DNA of 64,000 nt. It comes from JBCCDY01 sp039030555. GTDB lineage: Bacteria > Bacteroidota > Bacteroidia > Cytophagales > Cyclobacteriaceae. How positions within the stretch are numbered: position 1 is the first letter of the stretch; every line of letters starts with the position of its first letter. Positions 1 through 7,262 of this stretch are shown here, one piece after another. The DNA lies in the NCBI GenBank assembly GCA_039030555.1, contig JBCCDY010000008.1, positions 1 to 64,000 of the forward strand, written 5' to 3'. The notes below the pieces were generated by a model. That model saw only the letters and a program-made list of their open reading frames with translations, had not been told where the DNA came from and made no database searches. A program made the position numbers and the translations under genes.

Positions 1-229
1 GCGCCGAGTAATCGCCATACCCGATCGTCGTGATCGAGATGATGCTGTACCACAACGCCTCGTCGAAACCGAGCATCTCGTCGCCGTGCGCATCGCGGTC
101 GAAGAACCAGAACAGCAGCGCGTTCAGCAGCACGCTGACGACGACGACCATCCCGACGAACGAGAAACCGATCGATCGCCGGGCGCGAAGACGCCTGGTC
201 AGCCGAACAAGTGCGAGCTTGAAGAACAT
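1..229 (-). CDS. Two-TM potassium channel (3' part beyond window)
   Basis: Translating the minus strand from an ATG at 229 gives an open frame of 76 codons that runs off the window. It begins MFFKLALVRLTRRLR, has a hydrophobic helix (about residues 24-42, VVVVSVLLNALLFWFF), then a pore-helix region and the K+-selectivity filter TTIGYGD (about residues 68-74). This is the first half of a two-transmembrane (Ion_trans_2) potassium channel in the cytoplasmic membrane. The second helix and any C-terminal regulatory domain are not visible. It starts only 4 nt after the stop of the spermidine-synthase-like gene, so it is almost certainly co-transcribed and is the most distal visible member of the PspA-type operon. 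The filter makes the channel call strong; gating and partner are inference. Confidence 0.85.
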   Translation of the reverse strand, partial: MFFKLALVRLTRRLRARRSIGFSFVGMVVVVSVLLNALLFWFFDRDAHGDEMLGFDEALWYSIISITTIGYGDYSA

Positions 230-233
230 CCGG

Positions 234-1922
234 TTACCGTCTCCAACTCCGCCGATCGTAATCGAGAATCACCGGCCGCATCTGCGTGTTCGCGCGAACC
301 GACCCGGCCCCGTCAAACCAGCCCCGCCCGAACTCGAACGCCCCACGCAGCACCCCGGGCGTCAGATACGAAACCGCGACGGGCATCGTCTCCAGTCCGC
401 GGAACGTCGCGCCGCTTACACGCCGCCCGTCCGCCGCGGCGATGTGCCATCCCCACTCACCGAAACTCGGCACGTTCTGGCGGTACGGCGTCGCGGCAAG
501 GCCCGCCTCGCGGAGCGTCTTTCCGATGCACACAAAGACCTCCGCCGCGTGGTACGGGCTCGTCGACTGCACCGCGACAAGCCCGTCCGGCGACAGCACA
601 TCGCGAAGCCGTGTGTAGAACCCCACGGAGTACAGCTTGGCCAGACCGACACTCCGCGGATCCGGAAAATCGCAGATCGCGACATCGAACCCGCGCTCCC
701 CACTCGGAAGACCACGCAGGAACACCTCCGCGTCCACATGCACCGCCCGAACGTCCGCGACCGCATACCGATCCTCGCTCAGGAACGATTGCCGAAGCGT
801 GCTCGGCCGCTCGGGCGTGATCGACTCCCCGGGCGTGATCCCCGCAGCGGTCAGCACGCTCACCCGCGCGTCGAGCATCGACCCGCGGTTCATCTCGATG
901 AGCCTCGGGTGCTCTGCCCCGAGCCGCGTGATCATCGGGTCGATGTCGACGAGCACGACCTCCCGCACCGAGCCGTGCTTCAAGACCTCGCGCAGCGCGA
1001 GCCCATCACCCCCCCCGAGAATCAAGACACGCTCGGCGCCGCCGTGCGCGAGCATCGCGGGATGAACAAGAAGCTCGTGGTAGATCGCCTCGTCGCGGCT
1101 CGAAAACTGCAGATGTCCGTTGATGTAAAGACGCGTGTGATCGCCGCGTTCGGTAAGCACCGCGTGCTGATACACGCTCGTATCGCGGAACACGATGGGA
1201 TCCTCGTAGGTCCGCTGCTCGACGGCCGCCGTCCACGCCCCCGCGTACCACCACGCGGCAGCGAGCACACCGGCGGCACAGGCGACCCCGACCAAGATAA
1301 GCCGCGGCCTGCGGACGATCGACCAGAAGTACCAGAGACCCGCTCCCGCAACCGCGACACTCACCAGCCCCACCGCCAGCGATATCTGCGCAAGCGGAAC
1401 GCGGCTCAGCAGGACATACGCGAAGAGCAACGCCCCGCCAAGCGAACCGATGTAGTCCATCGAGAGAATCTGCCCGAGGTTCGACCGAAGCTCGCCCGCA
1501 TACGACTCGTTGATCCTGATCAGCAGCGGCACCTCGAAGCCCACAAGGAGCCCGATCACCAGAGCCACGGCATACAGCACCACCTCGTACGACGCCATGT
1601 ACCCGTAGGCCGTGTACACGATCAGCCCGCTCAGGCCACCGATCACGCCGAGCAGGATCTCGATCCACAGAAACTTATCGAGCAGCGGCGGGCGTATGCG
1701 CGGCTGCACCGCGGCCCCCACCCCCATCGCGAACATCATCAGCCCGATGATCACGAAGATCTGTTCGTGGCTCGATCCGATCAGGTTGTTCCCAAGCGCG
1801 CTCAGCGCATACTCGTAGATCATCCCCGCAACGCCCATGACGAGCATGGAGCCCGCGAGAACGAGCCGAGCCGAGGCGTACCGCCGCGTATGGCCCTCGC
1901 CGCTGTTCGGTGTGCTTCCCAT
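234..1922 (-). CDS. Membrane-fused spermidine synthase-like aminopropyltransferase
   Basis: 562 residues. Residues about 20-230 form a block of roughly seven hydrophobic segments. Residues about 240-540 are a Rossmann-type methyltransferase-fold domain of the spermidine/polyamine aminopropyltransferase family. Visible motifs: LQFSSRDEAIYHE (281-293), the nucleotide-binding LGGGDG (302-307), the acidic VDIDP (325-329) and CDFPDPRSVGLAKLYS, equivalent to the catalytic Asp region of SpeE. The family moves aminopropyl groups from decarboxylated AdoMet to an amine; the true acceptor here is unknown. The gene sits 28 nt after the DUF350 gene and 4 nt before the potassium channel gene, inside a PspA/YjfI/DUF350 cluster, which suggests polyamine or peptide-amine chemistry at the membrane. 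No AdoMet decarboxylase is visible nearby. Confidence 0.88.
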   Translation of the reverse strand: MGSTPNSGEGHTRRYASARLVLAGSMLVMGVAGMIYEYALSALGNNLIGSSHEQIFVIIGLMMFAMGVGAAVQPRIRPPLLDKFLWIEILLGVIGGLSGLIVYTAYGYMASYEVVLYAVALVIGLLVGFEVPLLIRINESYAGELRSNLGQILSMDYIGSLGGALLFAYVLLSRVPLAQISLAVGLVSVAVAGAGLWYFWSIVRRPRLILVGVACAAGVLAAAWWYAGAWTAAVEQRTYEDPIVFRDTSVYQHAVLTERGDHTRLYINGHLQFSSRDEAIYHELLVHPAMLAHGGAERVLILGGGDGLALREVLKHGSVREVVLVDIDPMITRLGAEHPRLIEMNRGSMLDARVSVLTAAGITPGESITPERPSTLRQSFLSEDRYAVADVRAVHVDAEVFLRGLPSGERGFDVAICDFPDPRSVGLAKLYSVGFYTRLRDVLSPDGLVAVQSTSPYHAAEVFVCIGKTLREAGLAATPYRQNVPSFGEWGWHIAAADGRRVSGATFRGLETMPVAVSYLTPGVLRGAFEFGRGWFDGAGSVRANTQMRPVILDYDRRSWRR

Positions 1923-1950
1923 GAGGGGCCCGCCGCCGGCGGTCGCGTCG

Positions 1951-2949
1951 TCAGATCATGAAGTAGACCATCGACGCAACGCCGCACGCGACCGAGCCCT
2001 CGATGAGCGCGGCCGCGAGGTTCTTATCGCGGCCGATCTCCTCGAAGATTGTCGTCCCCGGCAGCAGCAACGCGTCGGTCACCCGGCGGAGCAACGCGAT
2101 CACGATAAACCCGCCCGCCGCGTAGTAGCCGAAGTCGACCAGTGCGTAGCGCCATTTCTCCGTCGGGGTCACGATAAGGTCACCGGTCTCAGGATCGAAC
2201 GTCGCGGCGCTCATCGCGCCAGCCGCATCAACAACAGCAATCTCCGCGGCCTTCTGCTCTCCGATCGCCATCTCGATAGCCGCGAAGTCCTGCCCGGACG
2301 CCTTCAGCAGCACAATCCCGATCGCGACGATGCTGAGGCCGAACGCAACGCCCGCCGCGACGTTGTCCCGCTCGATCTCCGCGTGCAGGTCAAACTTGGT
2401 GATGAGCCGGTACAGCGCCCCGAACAGAATGAGCGTCACCTGACCGAGAACAAAGAAGACAAGCGCGCTCACGACGCCGTGCCACCACGCGATCGTCACC
2501 TCGCCGTAGATCGCCCCCGCCACCACCATCGCGGTCGCGATGTAGCTGCCGAACACAACCGCACCCGTGCCCGCGTTACGGTCGTCAACGATCTCTTTAT
2601 GGATCTTGAAGCTGCTGAGGATGCACCGATCGAGCAGCACGTTGCCGATGTTCAGCAGCACCACCCCGCCCAGCGTGTACCCGCACACCGTGAGCAGTTC
2701 GAACCCGAGCTCACGCACGGACGGTCTGGTCGCCGGCTCGGGCCCGAGCGCCGCGCCGAGAAACACGATCATCACCCCAAGGAAATAGCCGCTCATCGCA
2801 AGCCCGAGCGCCGGGTTGTCCTTGCCCGTCAGCTCGTCGTCGAGCTTGTACGGCGTCACCACATCACGGATCAGCTTCGCGACGCCCAGCATCGCAAGAC
2901 CCACCGCGATGTAGACAAGCCCGTACCCGATGCTGGTCAGCGTGTCCAT
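1951..2949 (-). CDS. DUF350 family membrane protein, two tandem repeats
   Basis: 332 residues from the ATG at 2949. That start was chosen over an ATG at 2994 because it has an AGAAGG ribosome-binding sequence at good spacing and begins directly before the first membrane helix (MDTLTSIGYGLVYIAVG). The protein holds two copies of a four-helix DUF350 unit, about residues 1-140 and 175-332, joined by a polar stretch. E. coli YjfL has one such unit. DUF350 proteins are cytoplasmic-membrane proteins repeatedly found beside PspA-like and polyamine-modifying genes; their activity is unknown. The 28-nt gap to the spermidine-synthase-like gene indicates co-transcription. Confidence 0.85.
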   Translation of the reverse strand: MDTLTSIGYGLVYIAVGLAMLGVAKLIRDVVTPYKLDDELTGKDNPALGLAMSGYFLGVMIVFLGAALGPEPATRPSVRELGFELLTVCGYTLGGVVLLNIGNVLLDRCILSSFKIHKEIVDDRNAGTGAVVFGSYIATAMVVAGAIYGEVTIAWWHGVVSALVFFVLGQVTLILFGALYRLITKFDLHAEIERDNVAAGVAFGLSIVAIGIVLLKASGQDFAAIEMAIGEQKAAEIAVVDAAGAMSAATFDPETGDLIVTPTEKWRYALVDFGYYAAGGFIVIALLRRVTDALLLPGTTIFEEIGRDKNLAAALIEGSVACGVASMVYFMI

Positions 2950-3004
2950 CGTCTGCCCTTCTCCGTGCCAGCCGTCGCCCGAAACGCGACACAAACCCCG
3001 GCCG

Positions 3005-3116
3005 CCCCATCACACCCACCCCGTCACACCCGCCCCGTCACGACTGCCTCGTCACGACTGCCTCGTCACGACTGCCTCGTCACGACCACCTTGTCACGAC
3101 CACAACGTCACATCCA
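3005..3116. repeat. 14-bp tandem repeat, eight imperfect copies
   Basis: Eight head-to-tail units of exactly 14 bp fill the gap between the DUF350 gene start and the stop of the coiled-coil protein gene. The consensus is CCYCGTCACGACTG; the core GTCAC occurs in seven units (ATCAC in the first). The middle units (3047-3074) are identical, and units toward both edges diverge. The unit is not a multiple of three and the array is intergenic, so it is not a coding repeat. It could be an mRNA spacer or a protein-binding array ahead of the DUF350-SpeE-channel genes; function is not shown. Confidence 0.9.
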
Positions 3117-3126
3117 AAATCAAGCC

Positions 3127-4746
3127 CTACTTGCCCGAGCTCCGGCTGCCGGACCGGTTGTAGCCGCCCGACCGAGACGACCCCGCCGACCGAACGGTCG
3201 ACCGGGACTCGTACCGAGAACCGCGGTACGTCCCGCCGCTCTGCACGTACTTCGAGTTGCGGAATCCGCCGGACGAAACGTACCGGCTGCCGGCGTAGCT
3301 CGTCGTCGTCGCGCTCCCGGTTGAGCCGTACTTCCCATCGCCGTAGTACGTCCGCCCCGACGATCGCGCCCTGTTGTAACCCGACCAGTCGTTCCGGTCC
3401 ACCCGCCACCGCGGGCCCCAGAAAAGATCCCGCATCAGTGCATACTGCCCATACCACACCCACATGCTCGTGCCGCCCCGGTTCTCCCAGCGGCCGTACC
3501 GGTTCGCCTCGCCGGGTTCCGCGATGTAGGCGTACCCGGCCGGCTGTAGAAGCTGCTCTGCCTCATGGTCGAAACTGCCCGCCGGCTTGTGCGCGACCGA
3601 CATCCCCACGTTGTTCTTCAGCGACTCGAATTGCTGCTGCGAAATCGGCTCGGGCGGCAATACCTCTTCCCAGACCTCAGCCTGCCCGTCCTCACCCACA
3701 CCCGACGCACCACCAGCCGCACCACCAGACACCGATTCGGGCTGCCCAGACGCCGCCTGCACAGAGCCAGCCACGCCCCACCCGCCAGCAGCAGCGTCGA
3801 CAGCCGCCGCCCCAGCGATGCCGAACAACGTGACGCCAGCGTCAAGGCCCATCGCCCCCGCTTCACCCGGCTCGACACGCGTGCTGACCCGCTTGTAAAT
3901 CGCGTTGAATCGAACCTCCGACCCTTCCTCGATGACCACGTCGGTCAGCACCTTGTCCCAAGCGACATAAAGCTGCTCGGCCAGGTCTTCGAGCTCCTTC
4001 GGCGCGGTGCGAACCTCATCCGCGAGCCGCTGGATCACGGCCGTGCGGTCCGCAAGCAGGCGGATGTCCGCCGGCGTTGCCTCCCCGCTGTCCGCCCTCG
4101 ACCGCGCCTCCGAACTCTGCTCCCACAGATCCCGCATCTCCGCCGCCGCCCGACCGATCGACGCAATCCGCCGCTCAAGATCCGCCCGCTGCTCGGGCCA
4201 GTCCCGCTTCGCGCGGGATACAACCGATTGAACACCCGACAGCGCATCATCCCCAACGGTCGCAACCGCCGACCGCGTGGCCTCAAGAACCTGCGCCATC
4301 TCCTTCTTAAAGGCCGCGACACGCGCCGCGTCCGCGGTGATGCCGCCGACCTCGGCCATGATCGACGCACGCCGTGCCGCGACCTCGGCCGCGAGCCGCT
4401 GCACCGCGCCCGACTGCTCGCTGTCCTTCGTGGCGAGCACGGCCTCCATCTCGGCAAACGTTCCAGATCGCAACGTGTCGAGCTCGCTCTGCGCACGCTC
4501 GAAGACCGCACGCCACGCCGTGTCGGAACCATCGGCCGCGAACAGCTCGGGCTCGTCGGAGAGATACCGCTCCAGCGAAGCCCGCTCACGCTCGAGCGCA
4601 GCGGAAGCATCCCGCATGTTCTCGATCTCCGCGGTCGCGACCGCCCGCGTTCGGCGGTCGATCCCACCACCGAAGCCGACCATCAGCGTCAGAATGATCA
4701 CGGCAACGATCGCCACCGCCAAAACGCCGAGCGCTTTCGTTTGCAT
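3127..4746 (-). CDS. Unrecognised membrane-anchored coiled-coil protein with S/G/R/Y-rich tail
   Basis: 539 residues from the ATG at 4746, preferred over 4797 because GGGGA lies just upstream and the protein then starts MQTKALGVLAVAIVAVIIL, a signal anchor. Residues about 30-270 are heptad-rich Ala/Glu/Arg helices (coiled coil); residues about 290-350 are Ala/Gly-rich with another hydrophobic stretch. A short Trp/Tyr-rich segment (MWVWYGQYALMRDLFWGP) follows, then an approximately 85-residue tail of Ser, Gly, Arg and Tyr. I do not recognise the family with certainty. The Trp/aromatic segment followed by a GGF-S/G/R tail recalls, by memory only, the C-terminus of DUF1190 proteins (E. coli YgiB/YjfM), which also sit next to DUF350 genes. 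Its place in the operon supports a role in envelope stress. Confidence 0.7.
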   Translation of the reverse strand: MQTKALGVLAVAIVAVIILTLMVGFGGGIDRRTRAVATAEIENMRDASAALERERASLERYLSDEPELFAADGSDTAWRAVFERAQSELDTLRSGTFAEMEAVLATKDSEQSGAVQRLAAEVAARRASIMAEVGGITADAARVAAFKKEMAQVLEATRSAVATVGDDALSGVQSVVSRAKRDWPEQRADLERRIASIGRAAAEMRDLWEQSSEARSRADSGEATPADIRLLADRTAVIQRLADEVRTAPKELEDLAEQLYVAWDKVLTDVVIEEGSEVRFNAIYKRVSTRVEPGEAGAMGLDAGVTLFGIAGAAAVDAAAGGWGVAGSVQAASGQPESVSGGAAGGASGVGEDGQAEVWEEVLPPEPISQQQFESLKNNVGMSVAHKPAGSFDHEAEQLLQPAGYAYIAEPGEANRYGRWENRGGTSMWVWYGQYALMRDLFWGPRWRVDRNDWSGYNRARSSGRTYYGDGKYGSTGSATTTSYAGSRYVSSGGFRNSKYVQSGGTYRGSRYESRSTVRSAGSSRSGGYNRSGSRSSGK

Positions 4747-5051
4747 CACATCCCCATCATCCGCAGGTTCCTCCGAGCCGACGTGCTCTCGGTGCAAGCG
4801 GACTTGCCGACGAAACTCCTCGTCCCCAATTCAATAATACACGGATGAGCACACGCCCATCAGCACCAGACTCCAGAATCAGCCCCAACCCTCGACCAGC
4901 CTTCCAGTACCCGTCAGAAGGCGGGCAACGGGTCTGCCATCGCGTAGCAGCCAACCGAGCAACGCAGCCAGACGCAGTGACTAGCGTAAAGCGATACGTC
5001 AGCCTCAGCATCCTGCCGCGCAGCATGATGAGCGTGTTATGTGCCGCGGCC
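4747..5051. other. Intergenic region between coiled-coil and DUF4178 genes
   Basis: About 305 bases without a credible gene. Composition stays GC-rich with slightly more A/T around 4830-4850 and 4975-5040. No convincing hairpin terminator, RNA gene or repeat was seen. It could hold a promoter for the coiled-coil protein to channel half of the locus, but no clear -35/-10 pair stands out. Confidence 0.4.
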
Positions 5052-5696
5052 CTACGACCGGAACACCCGCACATCACCGGGGGCGATCTCCTCCGAGACC
5101 AGCGCCTCAAACGGCTCGCCTTCCCACTTCTCGATCGTCAAAGAACGCGGTCCGTCACGCTCGAGGAACTCCCAGACGTAGCAGCCCTCGCCCGCGCCCC
5201 GGCCGTCCTCAAAGAACATCACCTCGAAGCTGCTGTCAAAAACCCACGACGCACCGTCCACCGAGATTGTCGACCCCGGCTCGCCCGCCTCGTCGAGCCG
5301 CACCAGATCCTGCTCGCTGAGACCAACCGAAGCCCACGGCACCTCAGCGTCCCCCGCCGTGAGGCACACCTTCACGCCGTCATCCTGCCAAGCCTCAAGG
5401 AACACGCGTTCACCGCGGTACACCCCGCTCAACTCGTCCCATTGATCTGACCCCTGCTGGTACCGGTTGATGCGATCGATCGTGAAGTCGAGGTCGCTGA
5501 AGTCTGCGCCCCGGCCCATGACCGAGACCGTGTCACCACGCCGGGCGTCGAGCGGCCCGAGATCGGCGAGATCCGCGACTTCCCGATCGACCACCCCGCC
5601 CCCCGCCGCCGACCGCTTCGCCGAAGCCGACCGGACCATCAGGGTGACAACCACGATCAACGCGACGACGAGAAAACCGAGAACAAGCCAGATCAT
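5052..5696 (-). CDS. DUF4178 domain protein with N-terminal membrane anchor
   Basis: 214 residues from the ATG at 5696, which has a GGAGG sequence 9 nt upstream and puts a membrane helix at the very N-terminus (MIWLVLGFLVVALIVVVTLMV). The soluble part, about residues 45-210, matches the DUF4178 pattern as remembered: a beta-rich fold with GDTVSVMGRGADFSDLDFTI and a Trp/Glu-rich second half (WEFLERDGPRSLTIEKWEGE). The function is unknown; DUF4178 genes commonly accompany PspA, DUF350 and spermidine-synthase-like genes, a position filled in E. coli by yjfK. The gene lies 61 nt after the pspA-like gene stop. Confidence 0.75.
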   Translation of the reverse strand: MIWLVLGFLVVALIVVVTLMVRSASAKRSAAGGGVVDREVADLADLGPLDARRGDTVSVMGRGADFSDLDFTIDRINRYQQGSDQWDELSGVYRGERVFLEAWQDDGVKVCLTAGDAEVPWASVGLSEQDLVRLDEAGEPGSTISVDGASWVFDSSFEVMFFEDGRGAGEGCYVWEFLERDGPRSLTIEKWEGEPFEALVSEEIAPGDVRVFRS

Positions 5697-5757
5697 CTCA
5701 CGTGCCCTCCGCCGCCCCGAACCTGACAGCACACCGAAAGCCGTCGCGCAGAACGCC

Positions 5758-6450
5758 TCACGCGTTCATCTCGGCCTTAAGCGCCGCGAGCTCGTCGTCC
5801 ACGCTGGTCGAGTTCAGCTCAGCGAACTCTTCCTCGAGCTCCGCGTCCATACCGCCGGTCGCGGCCATCTCCTCGAACGCCGCGGCCTTCGCCTCTTCCT
5901 TCTCGACGGTGTCCTCGAACTCGTTCAGCGCCGCGAACGCGTTATCCGCGTCACCCACGCCCGCGAGCGCTTCGGCAACCTTCTTCTGCGCCCTCGCCGC
6001 GTTCCTGCGCGCGATCAGCGTTGAAGCGTTGCGCTCGGCCTCGTCGATCTTGCCGCGAAGCGACTGCACCTGCTGCTTCAGCTTCTCGCTCGTCGCACGC
6101 GCCATGTCCACCGATCCCTGCATGCTCGCGACGCGCTCGTCGCACTGCTTCTTCCGCCCGAGCGCCTTCTTCGCCAGCTCCTCGTTCCCGGCCTTGATCG
6201 CCATCTTCGCACGGTCCTGCCACTCCTCTGCCTGACGCTCCGCCTTGGCGTACTCGGCTTCGAGCCGGTTGTAGTTGCTCATGGCCTCGGCAGACGCCCG
6301 GACCGCCTTGTTGAGTTCGGTCTTCATATCACGCACCGACTGCTTCACCGTGCTCTCGAACGTCGCGTCCTCGATCGAGCCCATCGCCTTGTTGGCCTGG
6401 CCCTTCGCAACGCGCGACGAGCGGTTGAACAGGTTCGAAAAAAAGCCCAT
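5758..6450 (-). CDS. PspA/IM30 family envelope-stress protein
   Basis: 230 residues from the ATG at 6450; an upstream ATG at 6477 was rejected because the family starts MGFFSNLFNR-like and an AAAGGA lies just ahead of 6450. It is almost entirely amphipathic helix and coiled coil, with the short N-terminal membrane-sensing helix followed by long Glu/Lys/Arg/Ala heptads and an acidic C-terminus. Length fits E. coli PspA (222). PspA/IM30 (ESCRT-III-like) proteins assemble on stressed inner membranes and limit proton leakage. Together with YjfI, DUF4178 and DUF350 neighbours it corresponds to E. coli YjfJ rather than to the pspABC operon; no PspB, PspC or PspF gene is visible. Confidence 0.9.
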   Translation of the reverse strand: MGFFSNLFNRSSRVAKGQANKAMGSIEDATFESTVKQSVRDMKTELNKAVRASAEAMSNYNRLEAEYAKAERQAEEWQDRAKMAIKAGNEELAKKALGRKKQCDERVASMQGSVDMARATSEKLKQQVQSLRGKIDEAERNASTLIARRNAARAQKKVAEALAGVGDADNAFAALNEFEDTVEKEEAKAAAFEEMAATGGMDAELEEEFAELNSTSVDDELAALKAEMNA

Positions 6451-6651
6451 CCCTTGAGTCCTTTCCACGCGGCCCACCGCCGTCGGCGTGGCCGCTGTCG
6501 TTATCGATTGATGTCACACATGCCCGCATCACCCACGCGCACCGACCCGTCTTCCCGCACAGAACGGTTCGGATCCATCACGCGCGGCTTTCGCGGTGCC
6601 CCACACCCGTGCTGGAAATCAGCGCCGCGTGGCAGGGGCCGAGAACGCGTC

Positions 6652-7101
6652 TCACCGAAGATCGCCCACAAGCTCGCGTGCCGCGATCACGTCCGCCATC
6701 AGGAACTCCACGCACGACAGGATGTCGTCGCAATCGTCAGCCCCCAACTCCTGCAGCTTGCAGAAGTTGTTCAGCGTGATCGCGACCGTCCCGTCGGGCT
6801 TGGAATAAAGCTGGAACGACGACGTCGAGATCCCGTTATCGCTCGCGAGCATCTGGGACATAAGCTCCGGGGTGACGCGTTCCTGCGGCACGCTCACGCA
6901 GCTCAGCGTCAGAAACAACACCTCGCCTTCGAGCACACCGCGCACCACGACCCCGCTTTCCGGATCCTGGATCCGAAGCACGCTTGCCCCCTCACCAAGC
7001 TCGTGCTCGGTGACCTCATACCCGTTCTCGGCCAGAATCGACTCGACCTCGTCGACCGTGATTTCCTTGTGCGCCACTGCCGCGCCCTCCAACTCTTGCA
7101 T
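6652..7101 (-). CDS. YjfI/DUF2170 family protein
   Basis: 149 residues, cytoplasmic, no membrane segment. The start at 7101 has GGAGG 8 nt upstream. The protein reads as an alpha/beta domain: VDEVESILAENGYEVTEHE, then beta-strands, LTLSCVSVPQERVTPELMSQ and a C-terminal helix with several acidic residues. This matches E. coli YjfI (DUF2170), encoded next to the PspA paralogue yjfJ; it is a known genomic partner of PspA-like proteins. It is the first gene of the visible PspA cluster, 201 nt upstream of the pspA-like start. Biochemical role is unknown. Confidence 0.8.
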   Translation of the reverse strand: MQELEGAAVAHKEITVDEVESILAENGYEVTEHELGEGASVLRIQDPESGVVVRGVLEGEVLFLTLSCVSVPQERVTPELMSQMLASDNGISTSSFQLYSKPDGTVAITLNNFCKLQELGADDCDDILSCVEFLMADVIAARELVGDLR

Positions 7102-7262
7102 GCGAACGCCCTCCGCGCCCTACTCGTGCGGTTTCACGCAAGCGACATCAGCCGCGCGGCACAAACCGCCCAGCGTGTCGCTGCGTCGCTCTCGCAGGAA
7201 TCTACAAGGATTCTCCGGACTCGGCCCCGCGACATTTCACGCGGGGCACGCAGTCCGCGAAA

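Noticed and set aside
30..1961. 643-codon plus-strand frame opposite the aminopropyltransferase gene
   Set aside because: Arg/His/Pro-rich shadow frame typical of the antisense of GC-rich genes; the minus strand has clear SpeE motifs.
3005..3116. CRISPR array
   Set aside because: Units are head-to-tail 14-mers without spacers; a plain tandem repeat.
1837..3324. 495-codon plus-strand frame
   Set aside because: Antisense shadow of DUF350 and the tail of the coiled-coil gene; runs through the tandem repeat and has no recognisable domain.
3565..4848. 427-codon plus-strand frame
   Set aside because: Arg-rich antisense shadow of the coiled-coil protein; no domain or start signal.
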